Part shown: piece after piece, positions 42,413 through 54,346 of the stretch | Position numbering within the stretch: the first letter of the stretch is position 1 | Layout: every line of letters starts with the position of its first letter | Assembly: GCA_933207985.1 (NCBI GenBank) | Contig: OW240912.1 | Location: 112,543,888-112,607,887, forward strand | Source: Pelobates cultripes | Taxonomy: Eukaryota; Chordata; Amphibia; Anura; Pelobatidae | Length of the DNA: 64,000 nt | Reading direction: 5' to 3' | Translations under genes and position numbers: made by a program | Notes under the pieces: generated by a model | The model's database searches: none | Seen by the model: the letters and a program-made list of their open reading frames with translations, nothing else | Told to the model about the DNA's origin: nothing

Positions 42413-45400
42413 TTAAACCTTGTTTTTGTGGTTATATAATGCCCATGTTGCTTCCTTTCCTTTTACCATTATATCTAAATATAGTTTTTAGTTTGGTCTA
42501 GCCAGTGGTGCTATATGCATGCCTCTATCAGTACTCCCAATGCAAAGTATAGCATTCCTGCTTATAATGTGAATAGGATGTAGCAAATATCTAAGATGCA
42601 GATTAAAGAATGTGAATGTGTATATTTGAGGTTGAGGGTGAACTGGATGGACATTAGTTTTTTGTTTCAACATAGATTGTAATGTAACAATGAAACAAAT
42701 TGTGTATCGTTTCAAGTACAGGATGGGGTTTTCTTCCGTAAATAGCTGGTGAACACAATTTTTGTTTCTTTGCCCCTGATGCAGATAGTTATCATTTTTC
42801 TTAATTAATGGATATTATAAGTCAGATACGCAGTTCCAATTGCCCTTTTTGTCACCAGTTCCTTTTATCCTATCATTATTGGTATAGGAAAACATGAGGG
42901 GAAGAAGATTTAAATAATAGGCTAACCATTGGTATACAGTAGATCAGTCATTTTCAAACAGTGCGCTGTGTGTGACATACTAGCATGCCTTAAGCCAACT
43001 CAACATGTGCCAAAAATACATTGACTTTAGGACTGTAATAGGCTGAATACATAAAGAAACATAATGTGATTCATATCAAATAGGAGACTTCAGAAAATGT
43101 AAACTACCTCCATACCTAACATTCACTTTCCAAAGAAGTCAAGAATCTAATATTATGATGGTTATTATTATTATTATTATTACTAGCATTTATATAGCGC
43201 CAGCTTGACCAGACTTTAACAACAAGTGATATAAATTATTACAAATATTGACAGGAACGCAATGAGGACCCTGCTTAAACGAGCTTACAGTCTAGAGAGG
43301 TGAAGTATAAAAACACAAAAGGAAGATGGCTTTGCATATCTGTATAAAACCACTCGAGAAGAATATAGGCTCCCCCAATTACTGTTATATTTACTCTATC
43401 ATTACAATCTAATCCCAAATAACAGAACAATGAAAACACCAGAACCATAACCACCACAGTGCACTGTAGTGATATGGTACCAGGAGTGCCCTGGCAAATC
43501 TCCACTTTATTTAGTCAAACTGTTTTAGTATGGTTTGACTTCTGACCTGGAGACCACCAGGTATTGTTTCCAACCGCCACCCAATTAGTACTGACAGCAA
43601 ATGGCATTGAACACTGATATTAATTGTTGTGTCCGAAATTTGGTCTGTCCCTCTGTATGGATGTCTTTGGACATCACAATAGTTTAACAGCCCAAACAAA
43701 ACCACAAAAACCAACAACTAATATACCACTTCTGCCAACCACTTTCCAAAATAACAATTTTCCTTATATCTAGTCCATCTTAACATTTAAATACCATTTA
43801 CAAATGTTTTTCTATGCAATCATTTTGAGTTCATAATAATAAATTAAGATTACTTACTTTCAGAAGTGGAAAAGCAGGAGGAGAATGGGATTATTTAAAT
43901 TCTTTGAATAAAATGTAGCACCAGTGAGTAGAGTACCTTTTTCAAAGCCTCCAAATACACAGCATAATCAGTGGCTAATCACTCAGTGGGTCAAACAATG
44001 ACATAACAAATGCATCATGACATCACTAGATAATTGCCAGATGTTCTGAGCTCTAAACACTGTGAGGCCTATTCACTAAAGTCACTATTGTTGGGAATTG
44101 AAAGGGAATTTCAAATTGTAAACCAAATCACCAAATTACAACTGACTTTTTTTTTCCAAGTCAGCTATTTTGGAGCTAAATGTTTAATTTATTTTGAATC
44201 ACAGACAAATCTTACTTTAATTAATAACTGTGTGTGTGAAATAGAAGTAAAATAGATTTGGTGGCTATCTTAAAACCAACCTATTAAACACTGTTTAAAC
44301 TAATTCACTACATGAAATAGAAAGTATCAGCTATCTGAAGTTGGACTTTGGGAAGTCCCCCTTGAAATCATGATGACTGTCTGTGCTCATTTGCATGACA
44401 AGCTAGGAATTCTGGGATAGTTGTGGAACTTGATTTCTCTTCCCAAAGTCCAACTTGAGATATGCAAGTGACACATAGCACTTTTTTTTTTCAGTTTGCA
44501 CTGTGGGAAATTTACCATGTGTGGTCTTACCACAATTTATATAAACATATACATCAGTAAAATCAAAAAAATGTTCAAAGATATAGGTTTATATTAGTAT
44601 AGTATTTCAGCAGAAATATTGAACTTAGCATTCCAGTTTTCAAATATATCCTATGGTATAGATAAATTATTAACCATCTCAGTAGCATTTGTTTTATTGG
44701 GAGGAGCAGGAAGATTGACGATTGATTGATGATTGAGGAAGATCCAGGAATTGATTCCACCACAAAAAAGACCGTTGTCAACCTTTGGATTTGTAGCGAT
44801 ATATGCATATTTTTGAAACCCAGATTTTGCCTAGTTTTTATTAATCATTTTAATCATTATTTCAGGGTTTTTATAATGAAATTGTAAGTTAAAAGGCAGC
44901 TATCATAACCAAATGGGGGCCTTTAGAATACTGTACCCACTGACATTTCAAGGATCTCTATAGCATTAGAAATACAAACCTATTTGCGTTAGTAGTTTTA
45001 GCACCACCTTCAGTAAAAAACAAAAAAATATTGTTTTACTTAATTTTAACTTTTTCCCTCTGTGCTGCTGTCGCTCCGCCTCCAATGACATCATCCAGCT
45101 CTGGAGCCGATGGCCAATTCAACACTCCTCATAGAAGATCATTTGGGGCCTGATACACATGCAATGCATTGAATTAATTGAATGTAATGCTTTACTGTGA
45201 ACTGACGTGTCTCACTGTGTTTTATTCAGTAAGTACAGCCGAAGCGCGTTTAGTGACTGTCTGTCTGGTAGGCACCCACTAGAAGTGCTTAACCCTGCAA
45301 TGTTTAATTAAAAAAAAAAAAAAAAAACATTACAGGGTTAGGGTTAAAAGAACAGGGACACTGCATCCAGACCACTTCATTACATTTTTTGCAATTTACA

Positions 45401-45483
45401 ATATTGAAATATATATATATGTTAGATTTTACTTTCACAAGGTGTTCTCTTTTCTTTACAGTGAACATTAAATGTATAGTAAA

Positions 45484-46385
45484 CAGTGGTGTATCCTGGT
45501 TTTGTGCTGCCCTAGGCAGGACAAAACTCAGGCGCCCCCCACCCCCCCCTGCGCGCGCGACCCCCCACCCATCCCTTGTCCCCCGCGCGCGCGACCCCTC
45601 CCATCCCTTCCCCCGCCTTCTAAATACACACACACACACACTAGCAGAGACACACTCACTAACAGACACACACACTAACAGACACACACACACTCACTAA
45701 CAGACACACACAATAACACTAACAGACACACACACATAACACACACTCACTAACAGACACACACAATAACACACACTCACTAACAGACACACACACACTA
45801 ACAGACACACACAATAACACACTCACTAACAGACACACACACTAACAGACACACACACACACACACTAACAGACACACACACACACTCACTAACAGACAC
45901 ACACAATAACACACACTCACTCACATTAACACATGTACTTTTTAAACCTCCCCCCTCCTCCAGCCTCCTTACCTTTGGGAGTGCTGGGGAGGGAAGGGGT
46001 TCTCTATCTCCCTGGTGGTCCAGTGGCTGCTGGGTGGGCGGCATTGGCGGGCGAGTGGCTGATGAGGGAGCTTTTCCTGTGAGCTGACTGCTCAGCGCCC
46101 TCGCGCGCCGCAGAGTGAGGCTGGGAGCCGGAAGATGACGTCATATCCCGGCTCCCAGCCTCACTCTGCGGCACGCGAGGGAGCTGAGCAGTCAGCTCAC
46201 AGGAAAAGCTCCCTCGTCAGCTGCCCGCCCGCTCGCCAATGCCGCCCGGCGCCCAGCATGTCTGTTAGCCGCGAGGCTAACATGACATTTGCCTTGGGCA
46301 TTTGGGGGGCGGCTTTTTTTGCCGCCCCCTGAAAAATGCCGCCCAAGGCAAATGCCTTGTTTGCCTCGCGGGTAAAACGCCCCTG
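45484..46385. mobile_element. 902-bp hAT-like element with ATAGTAAA target duplication
   Basis: Starts CAGTGGTGTATCCTGG and ends AAAACGCCCCTG, flanked by identical ATAGTAAA (45476-45483, 46386-46393). It contains a (CACACACTAACAGA)n microsatellite (45625-45945) and a palindrome (about 46030-46250) centred on TGACGTCA. No transposase. Confidence 0.88.
46030..46250. repeat. Large palindrome centred on TGACGTCA
   Basis: Arms such as GGGCGGCATTGGCGGGCGAG, TGAGCTGACTGCTCAGC and AGTGAGGCTGGGAGCCGG are mirrored around 46136. The centre carries the cyclic-AMP-response-element palindrome. The same centre is seen at 61264-61271. Confidence 0.82.
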
Positions 46386-46467
46386 ATAGTAAACATCATC
46401 ATAATCAATTTCAGAAAAGGCAAAATCCAACCAAACATTGCAAATGAAGAGAAAGATAAATATTTAA

Positions 46468-46956
46468 AGAGAAAATATAGTCCCAGGTTTACAAATTCGT
46501 TTTTCTGGCACTATAGTTTCCCACTCTGTCTCCCACCCCGCCCCCACCCCCTTCATGTGGTGCAAAAGGGGTTAAAAAATATTTTTGTCCTTTGGCACTG
46601 GCTTGGATCTGCCTTCACTCTTCCACCACTGTCAGCCGTCGGAGATCCCTAATGCGCATGTGCGGCAATGGCTGCGCTCGCAGTAGGATTTTCCCATAGG
46701 AAAGCATTATTCAATGCTTTCCTATGGGGATCTGGTGACGCTGAAAGTCCTCATGCAGATCGTCATTTAGATGACCAAAAGACCTGGAAGTCACTACCCA
46801 GTCTACTAGACAGCCACTAGAGTAGATGTTAACCCTAGCAGGTGTTTATTGCAGTTTATTAAAAAACTGCAATAATTACATGCTCAGGGTTTAGGGTATT
46901 GGGACACTGCACCAAGACCACTTCAATGAGCTGGTCTGGGTGCCTACACCGTCCCT
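46468..46956. mobile_element. Diverged TTAA-flanked MITE
   Basis: TTAA at 46464-46467 and 46957-46960, ends AGAGAAAATATAG and GCCTACACCGTCCCT, interior related to the MITEs at 41961 and 48925 (GGAAAGCATT, CAGCCACTAGAG). Confidence 0.7.
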
Positions 46957-46960
46957 TTAA

Positions 46961-48920
46961 TTACCCCTCTTCTCTAAATGCTTTCACTATGCGACCTGCC
47001 AGGTTGAAAAGACAGAGCTTTTAGTAATGACTGAAAGGGGTATAATATGGAGTCGCCTAGTAGCAGCACATAGCGGTATGGATTTTAACATTTCATTTTA
47101 TTTTACATCATACAAATATGTATTTTTAAATATGGGGATAGGTAACCCTGCCATTAGGTAAGTGACAGTCATAGGTGGCTTTCTAATTAGGCAAGTTAGT
47201 TTGCCGTCTAAGGCCTCGCGTTAACTGTGCCCTCACTGTGCTGTTTGACTTGCCTGTGGCCACAGTGGGCAAATGCCTGGTGGGCTGCAGTGACTACAGG
47301 TCAAGGCTGACAGGGGACATATTTTAATCAAAAGATCTCCCCTGTCAGCCTCATACAGGGCCAACATAAAAAAGTGATGGCCCTATGAGGGAGATTAAAG
47401 ATCTCACTTATCAGTCAGTGCACTACTCTCTTTAGTAATGCGGACAAGCGGCATTGAAATGATAGTCCTGAGAGTGATCATGCTCTCCCAAGATGCTTCA
47501 CTTGAGCATTGGCTGCAGTGTGTAGGGTATGGAACATTATATCTCAGCTCTTTCAACGCTCACAGAAGTCAGTGCACAAGTGAAGTGTCCTGACAAATCA
47601 TAATCACTCATAATTGTTATTTCAATGGCACTTGGAAGCACTACTAAAGAGAGGTGAGGAAAGGAAATATGAATAATTTAATATATTTTTCTGGGTACCT
47701 GCTGTCTGACAGTGGTAAAAGAGGGATTGAGCGGGGAAGGTGAAAGGAGATGGAGTTGATAATCTCCTGGACCACCAGGGAATGGATTATTACCCCATCC
47801 CTGTCCAAGAAGTAACCATGAGTAGGACAAACATAAAATACATTTAAAACGGGCAGTAGAGTGTGAGGAAGGTGGACAAATGAAATACCCTCTCTGCACA
47901 CTGTCATCCCCCAAACTCAAACATTTATGTATATTCACCCCCTTCATTCACCCTGCCACGGTCAACCCCCGTCAACCCTGTCTCACTCACTCCCTCACTC
48001 TGCCACTCTCCCTGCAACCCTGTCACACTAACCCAAGCATTCCTGCCACACTCACCATGTTACAGTAGCAAGACAGTCATCGTCATACAGGCACAGTGTG
48101 ACTGGGATATTATGGGGATGGTATAGGGATTGCCATGTAGTGACAAAATATAAAATATATACAATATTCATATATATGCAATACATGGGCAGCATGCACA
48201 CACATATATAAATATATATATTAGAAAGGAATACTTTACTGATTTGAGGTGGTCATAGTGCCTGGACTCGGTATGTGCAGCGTTTTGCTATGAAATTATA
48301 TTTATATGTAGTTTAACCCCTCTGCTGCCAGAGGACAAGAGTTCCAGACTGGCTAATGTTAATTCTGTGCATAGATCTATGCACAGTGTTGCATTCATTG
48401 GCTAAGGGCAATCAGCTGACATTTTCAGCCAATGAATGTCCAGCAGCAAAGTGATTTAACTCCTAAATGGCAGTGAATTGAGCAGTGAAACCTGAGAGGC
48501 ATGATCTATACACTAAAACTGCTTCATTAAGCTAAAGTTCTTTAGGTGACTATAGTATTCCTTTAAGTGAATTTAGTAAAGTAAATTTGCACATTGACAT
48601 TTCAATTTAACCATCTCAAAAGCAGCACCTGGCCTTTTCAGTCTGAGATTTAATGTCCATACAATGTAAATGTGTCTTACTATGAATACTGGAAGTAAAG
48701 ACTGATATGACAAAATAACTTATATGCAATGTGCTTTATTGACAGTTTATTGGCTTCCAATAAGCCTTTTATCGGTTCGGATCGATTAAATTGCCTCCAT
48801 TAAAGGTATATGAGGAGTCAATAAGTATTTGTTTGAATATTTAAACCGATACCTATCCTTTACAGGGGATTTAATTCCATTCATTGGGCACATAATGTCT
48901 GATAAATGGCCTTATCCTAT
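46961..48920. other. No gene; small pyrimidine-rich tract
   Basis: CACTCACTCCCTCACTCTGC-like units at about 47930-48070 resemble the array at 12399-13930. AGGTGGCTTTCTAATTAGGC near 47175 looks like a hAT end without a partner. Otherwise nothing is recognised. Confidence 0.45.
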
Positions 48921-48924
48921 TTAA

Positions 48925-49360
48925 AGGACCACTATAATCCAGGAAAACAAACTCCCACTCCCGTGGCGCTGAAGGGGGAGGAAGGGGTTAATTCCTTACC
49001 TCTTTTCCAGCGCCGGGCTCCCTCGGTTCTGGGACTCTCCTCCCTCTTCTTCTGTCATCGCCTGAATGCGCATGCGCGGCAAGAGCTGCGCGCGCGTTCA
49101 GCCAGTCTCATAGGAAAGCATTCTCAATGTTTTCCTATGGACGCTGGCGTCTTCTCACTGTGAAAATCACAGTAATAAGCGCGGAAGCGCCTCTAGTGGC
49201 TGTCAACGAGACAGCCACTAGAGGCTGGATTAACCCATACATAAATATAGCAGTTTCTCTGAAACTGCTATGTTTAAAGCAAAAAGGGTTAAACCTAGAT
49301 GGACCTGGCACCCAGACCACTTCATTAAGCTGAAGTGGTCTGGGTGCCTATAGTGGTCCT
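48925..49360. mobile_element. TTAA-flanked MITE with subterminal hairpin
   Basis: AGGACCACTATAAT and CTATAGTGGTCCT ends, TTAA at 48921-48924 and 49361-49364. The right hairpin CACCCAGACCACTT/AAGTGGTCTGGGTG is intact; the left is partly deleted relative to 41961-42412. Confidence 0.85.
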
Positions 49361-50558
49361 TTAACAACTAAAACCTGCTAATAGATTTTTTATTTTTTTT
49401 TACTATTCGTCCTGCTTGCAGCACTACCAGCCTCCGGGCACATATTTTAAAAATGTTTTATGGTGGTAGATATGGTCCCAATATTAGTAAAACTGAAGTT
49501 TTAAACTTCCCTTATGCCTCCACCTGACATGTTGTGGGTGGGGGCACATCTACCACTGGCTGCTCACTATCATTAAAACTAAGCATCTATTGTGTACAAT
49601 TGTTACTAAAAACAGGACCCCAATCTCATACCAACAAACCCCATATATTTTCGGTTGTTGTTTTTTTTTTTTGTTTTTTTTTTATCAATAAGTCATTTTA
49701 GGCATTATAATTAATAATTAATTAATAGACACCAATTTATTGGTTGTTAATAGATGATCCTATGTAAAGCACCATCTTTTTGGTTTCTCAATTCGTACCT
49801 CTTATTTGGAGATATTTTTAGTGAAGTTTCCTTTGCTAAGAGTAACAGTGAATTACATATGTTGAAATGTGATATATAAGTTTAGGTTATCATGTTAGTG
49901 TGTATTGCCAATTTGACCTTTAATGTTATCCATTTACCATTATATCTGAAAATTATTTTTAGTTTGGTCTGGCCAGTGGTGCTATATGCATGCCTCTTTA
50001 AGTACTCCCAATGCAAAGTATAGCATTCCTGCTTATAATGTGAATAGGATGTAGCAAATATCTAAGATGCAGATTAAAGAATGTGAATGTGTATATTCAA
50101 GGTTGAGGGTGAACTGGATGGACATTAGTTTTTTGTTTCAACATAGATTGCTATTTAACAATAAAGCAAATTGTGTATTGTTTCAAGTACAGGATGTGTT
50201 TTTCTTCCCTACATAGCTGGTCAACACAATTTTAGATTTTTTGCCCACCCGATACAGATAGTTGTAATTTTTTAAAATTAATGGATATTATAAGTCAGAT
50301 ACGTAGTTCGAATGCCCCTTTTTTTCACCAGTTCCTTTGATCCTATCATTATTGGTATAGTAAAACACGAGGGGAAGAAGATTTAAATAATAGGCTAACC
50401 ATTGGTATACAGTAGATCAGTAATTTTCAAACAGTGCTCAGTGTGTGACATACTAGCATGCCTTAAGCCAACTCAACATGTGCCAAAAACACATTGACTT
50501 TAGGACTGTAATAGGCTGAATACATAAAGAAACATAATGTGATGCATATCAAATAGGA

Positions 50559-51104
50559 TTTGATAAAAATGCTTTCACAAATCGATCACTGACAGAGTAT
50601 AACATTCAGCTGACTGTTCCAGTTTTTGTACTTGTGGCTTACCGGAATCTGATCTATGTAAATGAAATATTGAATTTATTCTCAAACATGTTTGTATATA
50701 TAAGTGGAGGGTGATAAATGACTTCTACATATGGAATAGGTAATATTTGGAGACCATTGTTATATAATATGATGTACTTTACCAAACCTCAGTCTAAACA
50801 GTGCATCAAAGAAATGACGACAAAGTTATTGAAATACAGTATGCTATATTTCATTCTGAATAAATATAAATTGTATTAATTCTACTGAACTGTTTAATTC
50901 TACTGAAAATATTATTACGATGACATTTAAAATATTTATTGATACATAACTGCTAACCACAACGGCCACAGCTTTATTTATTTAAACACCAAATGCCAGC
51001 AAACATATCACCCTGTCAGCTGTTGGGATGCTTCTCCAACAGACAGCTCTAACCATGAAAACCCAAGAGTCCGGAGCAGCCCGCCCCCGCCATCAGTTCT
51101 CAGC
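50559..51104. other. Unique sequence before a candidate first exon
   Basis: AT-rich until about 51000, then GC-richer (CCGGAGCAGCCCGCCCCCGC at 51071-51090) immediately before an ATG at 51105. No TATA box is clear. Confidence 0.35.
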
Positions 51105-51390
51105 ATGCTGCGACTCCCCAAGCTGACTCGGCATCTCCAGGGCCGGACTGGGGATACAAAGCAGCCCTGGAAAAAAAATTTGTGCCAGCCCCATAAGTCA
51201 CTGCGCCATATATTGTCGCGTGTAATATGCAAGGCTATGTCTTGCCAGGACAGATGATGGAGTAATTTATATATATATATATATATAGGTGAACGCTTGG
51301 CACTCACCTCCAAAAAAATATAAATTTTTAACTCACATGCCTGGGTGCAAATTGTTGGCGTCAAATATATAAACAAAAATAAAAATAAAA

Positions 51391-51590
51391 ATGCACTCAC
51401 AGGTCTTCTGGTTAATAGGAAAACTGGTGCTTTAATAAATCATCTGTGATGTACAAAAAAATCAATCGACGTTTCGACCCTGCCGGAAAAAGACCCGGCA
51501 GGGTCGAAACGTCGATTGATTTTTTTGTACATCACAGATGATTTATTAAAGCACCAGTTTTCCTATTAACCAGAAGACCTGTGAGTGCAT
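51391..51590. repeat. Perfect 96-bp inverted repeat with 8-base loop
   Basis: Left arm 51391-51486 and right arm 51495-51590 are exact reverse complements around AAAAAGAC; imperfect pairing extends outward to about 51365 and 51620. The centre CGACCCTGCCGG/CCGGCAGGGTCG is GC-rich. Probably a foldback element; the transcript would form one long hairpin. Confidence 0.95.
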
Positions 51591-51600
51591 TTTGATTTTT

Positions 51601-51612
51601 AATTTTATTTTT

Positions 51613-51657
<45 letters not shown>
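51601..51657. repeat. TA microsatellite
   Basis: Long uninterrupted (AT)n next to the foldback repeat; the mirror copy is at 63831-63862. Confidence 0.95.
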
Positions 51658-51658
<1 letters not shown>

Positions 51659-52739
51659 CTTTTTCTAATATAAAATATTGGTCCTTTCAGGGTAAAACGT
51701 TTAATTATACAGTAAGCATACGCACATGCAGACACAGGCAATTTCACTGACATTTCAGTGACACACACAAGCTCATTGATACACACACACACAGCTTAAT
51801 GTGGTGGTACTGGTGTCTATAGCATGTCCCTACAGGCTTTTCAACGTAAACACTGACTTTTCAGACAAAGGCAGTGTTTACATTGCTTCAAAGTGACACT
51901 GCTAGTGACAGTCCCTCAGACGGTCACTAGAGGTGCTTCCTGTGTTAGTGCCCTCCCGCCCTCGCGCGCTGCTGAATGAGACTGGCGCCGGAATATTACG
52001 TCATATTCCGGTGCCGGTCCCATTCAGCTGCGTGCTGGGGAGCAGAGCCAGCGCAGCTCGCGCACCTCCCTCAGCGGCAGCCAGGACAAGTCCGCCAGCG
52101 GCCGCCAAAAGACCTCCCCAGCGGCCAGGGGAGGGCTGGCAGCCTTAGGCCTGGGGGGCAAAACCAGTCAAGTAGACTGGTGCACCTGCCCAGGATCAGA
52201 GCCGGTGCAAGGATTTTTGCCGCCCTAGACAAAATAAAATTTGCTGCCCCCACATGTCACATCACAATGCCCCACCCATATGATCTGCCATATGAACTAA
52301 CGCCAGTGCTGCACACGGTGTGTTTACATTAAAAGCCTGCAGGGACCAGCTATAGACACCAGAACCACTTCATTAAGCTATAGTGTCCCTTTAATGTGAG
52401 GTAAATTATAGATTAGTGTCACTAATAATATACTAGATTGCCTACTTACAAGCAGATGAGGATGGTGATGGGCTGCAGTTTGGCTCCACTGGTCTGGTGT
52501 AGAACAGGATCTCTGGAGGCTGTTTGCAACTGTGGTCACAAAATTCAATGTTCTGGGAGAATTGGAAGCAGCTCAATTTTTTTGGGGCCTGGGGGCCCCA
52601 GGGCCTGACGGTGAGTATGCCCATAAGGCCCACTCATAAGTTCCACCCACCCATGAGTTCGCTCACAGGGAGTGGAGTGTGTAGGGGATGTGTTATGTGT
52701 TATTGTAGAGGATCTAATATGTGTGTGCTTATGGTATGT

Positions 52740-53165
52740 AGTGTTTAGGGTTACCAGTTTGTGCAGGTGATGCAGTGTGTTTGTGTGTAGTGAAAGCAGT
52801 GTGTATTTGTGTATAAGGGATGTATTATGTGTTTCTGGTTGTGTGTAAGGGATGCATTGTGTGAATCTGTGTTTGTATGCATAAGGGATGCAAGGTGTGT
52901 GTGTGTATGTGTGTGCATGAGATGCATTGTGTTTCTGTGTGTATGTAAGAAAAGAAGTGTGTGTGTTTGCATGCGTGTGTATGGGTTTGCATTGTCTGTT
53001 TCTGTGTGCAAAGGATGCATTGTCTTTGTGTGTAAGGGTTGCATTGTGTGTGTGTGTGTGTGTGTAATGGATGCATTGTGTGTTTCTCTGTGTGTAAGGG
53101 AAGCATGTTGTGTTTCTGTGTATGTATAGGGATGCATTGTGTGTGTGTGTGCGTGCGTAGTGTGA
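52740..53165. repeat. Degenerate TG-rich minisatellite
   Basis: Imperfect TGTGTGTTTCTGTGTGTAAG and GGATGCATTGTG units. His/Thr-rich minus and Cys/Val-rich plus open frames are artefacts. Confidence 0.8.
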
Positions 53166-53179
53166 AAGAGCTCCCTGTC

Positions 53180-53890
53180 TTGGCCCCTGTCCTATAGAGC
53201 TGCCCCTTCTTCTTATTCCCCTCCCTCCCCTCTTCTTATTCCCCCCCATCTTATTCCCCCCTCCCCTCTTTTTATTCCCTCCCTCCCCTCTTCTTATCCC
53301 TCCCTCCCCTCTTCTTATTCCCCCCTCCCCTCTTCTTATCCCTCCCTCCCTTCTTCTTATTCCCAGCCCTCCACTCTTCTTATCCCTCCCACTCCTCTTC
53401 TTATTCCCGCCCTCCCCTCTTCTTGTTCCGCCCTCCATAACTGTATTCCCCCCTCATCTTATTCCCCCCTCCCCACCATTTCCCCCCTCCCTCTTCTTAT
53501 CCTCCCTCCCTCATCTTGTCCCCCCTCTTCTTATTCCCCTCCCCTCCTCCTTTTTATTCCCCCCTCCCCTCATCTTATTCCCCCCTCCCCTCTTCTTATC
53601 CATCCCTCCCCTCTTCTTATTCCCCCCCTCCCCTCATCTTATTCCCCCCTCCTCTTTTATCCCCCCTCTTCTTATCAAGTCCACTCCCTCATCTTATTCC
53701 CCTCCCCTCTTCTTATTCCCCCCTCCCCTCTTTTTATTCCCCCCTCCCTCTTCTTATTCCCCTCCCTCCCCTCTCTTCTTATTCCCCCTCTTTTTATTCC
53801 CCACTCCCCTCTTCTTATTCCCCTCCCACTCCCCTCATTCCCTCCTTCCCCCTCTTCTTATTCCCCCTCCTCTTCTCCCCTCCCTCCCCT
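53180..53890. repeat. Pyrimidine minisatellite (CCCTCCCCTCTTCTTATTCC)
   Basis: About 700 bp of 20-25-bp C/T-rich units with virtually no G on the plus strand. A triplex-prone mirror-like composition. The Pro/Ser/Leu-rich plus frame at 53516-53938 is repeat translation. Confidence 0.92.
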
Positions 53891-54147
53891 GTAGCGTGGC
53901 CGAGCTGCACTCCGGTCCGCGGTGGCCGGCCGGAGTGATAGGAAGGGGCACACTGAGTGTGCACTTCCTGTCAGTCCGGCCGGTTACAGGAAACAGAAAC
54001 TCCTGTTCCGCGCGGAGTTTCTGTTTCCTGTAACCGGCCGGACTGACAGGAAGTGCACACTCAGTGTGCACCTTCCTCTCACTCCGGCCGGCCACCGGGA
54101 CCGGAGTGCAGCTCGGCCACGCTACAGGGGAGGGAGGGGAGAAGCTG
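53873..54147. repeat. Large GC-rich palindrome at the hAT right end
   Basis: CCCTCCCCTGTAGCGTGGCC, TGCACTCCGGTCC and AGTCCGGCCGGTTACAGGAA are mirrored around about 54013 (CCGCGCGG). Total arm length is about 130 bp. Confidence 0.88.
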
Positions 54148-54346
54148 CAGCCGCCTGACCGCTCTTAACAGAGCGCTCAGGCGGCTGCAGTATTTAAAGG
54201 GCCGGCCCAGGAACGCGGCCGGCCCCCAGGTGCCGCGGCCCACCGGGAAATTTCCCGGTATCCCGGTGGGCCAGTCCGGCCCTGGGCATCTCCAGTCTCA
54301 TTTGTGGACTTTACAGGCCCGGACTTTCAATGCTCGAGCCCGCAAG

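Larger units (their letters stand above)
36955..43083. repeat. Left unit (U1) of a head-to-tail segmental duplication
   Basis: 36955-38623 matches 43084-45041 and 41385-43083 matches 49680-50558, so the block from 36955 to 43083 was duplicated in tandem. The junction AAATAG/GAGACTTCA at 43080-43090 joins the unit's right end to its left start. U1 alone carries the Ngaro element, a 149-bp tandem repeat and a MITE. The left part is about 1-2% diverged from U2, the right part nearer 4%, by eye. Confidence 0.85.
43084..50558. repeat. Right unit (U2) of the segmental duplication
   Basis: Homologous to U1 at both ends; 45042-49679 is not represented in U1 and contains a hAT-like element, MITEs and simple repeats. 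An extra 326 bp (43312-43637) interrupts the homology and was either inserted here or deleted in U1. Homology ends at AAATAGGA (50551-50558), matching the U1/U2 junction. Confidence 0.82.
51138..54284. mobile_element. 3.1-kb hAT-like element with GGCATCTC target duplication
   Basis: CAGGGCCGGACTGGGG and CCAGTCCGGCCCTG ends are flanked by identical GGCATCTC (51130-51137, 54285-54292). Its interior nests a foldback repeat (51391-51590), TA microsatellite, a palindromic GC block (51960-52040), a copy of the 27.1-kb dispersed repeat (52190-52720), TG-rich and CT-rich minisatellites and a terminal palindrome (53873-54147). No transposase. It is an inverted relative of 61093-63991. Confidence 0.88.
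51105..54346 (+). pseudogene. Candidate first coding exon split by a hAT-like insertion
   Basis: ATG at 51105 opens 11 codons (MLRLPKLTRHL) ending exactly at the left target duplication. After the element and second duplication, the same frame continues at 54293 (QSHLWTLQARTFNARARK) to a possible GTAGAG donor at 54347. The N-terminus is basic, Leu/Arg-rich and free of acidic residues, like a mitochondrial presequence. I do not recognise the protein. The insertion would prevent normal translation from this copy. It could also be chance: without splicing the frame stops after about 41 codons in all. Confidence 0.35.

Noticed and set aside
53516..53938. Proline/serine-rich 140-codon frame
   Set aside because: Translation of a C/T minisatellite.
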